Source: CALMEC01 sp964531025
Lineage (GTDB): Bacteria > Actinomycetota > Thermoleophilia > Miltoncostaeales > Miltoncostaeaceae
NCBI GenBank assembly: GCA_964531025.1
Contig: CAZHDY010000001.1
Span: forward strand, 930,001 to 994,000
Reading direction: 5' to 3'
Length of the DNA stretch: 64,000 nucleotides
Under the pieces are notes generated by a model, which was not told the origin of the DNA, made no database searches, and was given only the letters and a program-made list of their open reading frames with translations. Positions 63,307-64,000 of the stretch are shown here, in pieces. A program made the translations under genes and the position numbers. Numbering within the stretch: the stretch's first letter is position 1; each line of letters starts with the position of its first letter.

Positions 63307-63333
63307 GGTGCCGACGCTCGGAGCGTCGGCACC
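63307..63333 (-). terminator. Hairpin after pstB
   Basis: Perfect 13-bp stem GGTGCCGACGCTC (63307-63319) / GAGCGTCGGCACC (63321-63333), 15 bp beyond the pstB stop. A single-base centre means the folded loop must open a few pairs. Confidence 0.65.
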
Positions 63334-63347
63334 AACCCACGACGGAA

Positions 63348-64000
63348 CTATCCGAACCGACCGGTGATGTAGTCCTCGGTCCGGGAGTCCGACGGCTGGG
63401 TGAAGATCTTCTTCGTCACGTCGCACTCGACGAGGAGCCCGTACCGCTGTCCCTGCTCGACCCCGGCAACGTTGAAGAACGCCGTGAAGTCGGAGACGCG
63501 GGCCGCCTGCTGCATGTTGTGGGTCACGATCACGATCGTGTACTTCTCGCGCAGCTGCACCATCAGATCCTCGATGGCGAGCGTGGCGATCGGGTCGAGC
63601 GCCGAACACGGCTCGTCCATGAGGAGGACGTCCGGCTCGACGGCGAGCGCCCGGGCGATGCACAACCGCTGCTGCTGACCGCCGGAGAGGGCGAAGGCCT
63701 CGTCGTCCAGCCGGTCCTTGACCTCGTCCCAGATGGCCGCGTCCCGCAGTGCCTTCTCGACCCGCTCGTTCGTCGGCTTGATCCCGTTGACCTTCATCCC
63801 GAAGGTGATGTTCTCGCGGATCGACTTGGGGAACGGGTTCGGCTTCTGGAACACCATGCCGATACGTCGACGGACATCGACCGGGTCGACCTTGGCGTTG
63901 TAGAGATCCTGCCCGCCGAAGGTCAGCTCACCGCCGATGACGGCTCCCGGGATCAGGTCGTTCATCCGGTTGAAGCACCGAAGGAGCGTCGACTTCCCGC
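63348..64000 (-). CDS. pstB: Phosphate ABC transporter ATP-binding protein (5' end outside the window)
   Basis: ATPase of the high-affinity PstSCAB phosphate importer. About 217 residues are visible. The frame runs off the right edge within Walker A (GKSTLLRCFNRMND). Clear PstB features follow: VRRRIGMVFQKPNPFPKSIR with the Q-loop, the signature ALSGGQQQRLCIARALAVEP, Walker B VLLMDEPCSALDP, and the family C-terminus IFTQPSDSRTEDYITGRFG. The missing part is only the first 35-45 residues. Other pst genes presumably lie beyond the window on the same strand. Confidence 0.97.
   Translation of the reverse strand, partial: GKSTLLRCFNRMNDLIPGAVIGGELTFGGQDLYNAKVDPVDVRRRIGMVFQKPNPFPKSIRENITFGMKVNGIKPTNERVEKALRDAAIWDEVKDRLDDEAFALSGGQQQRLCIARALAVEPDVLLMDEPCSALDPIATLAIEDLMVQLREKYTIVIVTHNMQQAARVSDFTAFFNVAGVEQGQRYGLLVECDVTKKIFTQPSDSRTEDYITGRFG

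Larger units (their letters stand above)
62986..63347. other. Intergenic region between the repeat-protein gene and pstB
   Basis: A 362-bp gap. It holds the repeat-protein promoter and the pstB terminator. Between them (63050-63300) the sequence is less GC-rich than the surroundings, with no convincing gene. Confidence 0.55.

Overview
The window is a stretch of a high-GC chromosome, almost certainly from an actinobacterium. Supporting signs are the GC-rich third codon positions, many GTG starts, dense small operons, many start codons sitting 6-9 nt after a TANNNT box (leaderless-type promoters), actinobacterial-type Lhr helicase and LCP proteins, and non-mevalonate isoprenoid genes. The gene set would suit the class Thermoleophilia (Solirubrobacterales/Patulibacter-like), but that placement is inference only. 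No rRNA, tRNA, CRISPR array or prophage was recognised. About 49 protein genes are supported, plus two broken ones.

Layout. 1-5.9 kb: glutamate synthase gltB (5' end outside the window) and gltD. 6.1-6.6 kb: a secreted CAP-domain protein. 7.1-18.7 kb: a glycerol/dihydroxyacetone block. A leftward operon glpF-dhaK-dhaL-glpK faces a rightward operon glpA-glpB-glpC across a shared control region with a perfect operator-like palindrome. An FMN reductase gene and a giant DhaM (EIIA-HPr-full EI fusion) follow. 18.7-20.9 kb: a nitroreductase, a VapC (PIN-domain) remnant, a frameshifted DUF1232 gene and two small unknown genes. 21-25.4 kb: the Lhr-type helicase. 25.5-27.1 kb: an AbiEi/AbiEii-type toxin-antitoxin pair with a 16-bp-arm palindrome touching its start codon. 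27.1-31.7 kb: a Nei/Fpg glycosylase, glycyl-tRNA synthetase, a cluster of dispersed repeats, a CBS protein and a type II NADH dehydrogenase. 31.7-37.1 kb: a class A beta-lactamase-fold protein and a MacB/FtsX-type ABC exporter. 37.2-45.7 kb: FtsH, a YihY-type membrane protein, polyphosphate kinase, an M20 amidohydrolase, and a subtilase coupled to a small membrane protein. 46.1-57.4 kb: ispE-dxs, a GMC oxidoreductase, metG-tatD-ksgA, a lone nucleotidyltransferase, ROK kinase-rsmI and an LCP protein. 57.5-64 kb: lgt, an FmdB zinc ribbon, a polysaccharide deacetylase with a flippase-like membrane protein, a secreted repeat protein, and pstB (5' end outside the window).

How it works together. 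Glycerol enters through GlpF, is phosphorylated by GlpK and oxidised by GlpABC. Dihydroxyacetone is phosphorylated by DhaKL using phosphoryl groups relayed from PEP by the self-contained DhaM. Housekeeping genes for tRNA charging, rRNA methylation, isoprenoids, lipoprotein modification and cell-wall assembly fill most of the rest.

The least explained parts are non-coding. One is a dispersed hairpin family (5.9 kb and 29.35-29.69 kb) with GGGACTGGCGG inverted arms around a conserved 30-32 nt C-rich/G-rich loop. Another is a 167-bp element with CTAG ends and imperfect ~37-bp terminal inverted repeats (58.38-58.54 kb). There are also several perfect palindromes upstream of operons.
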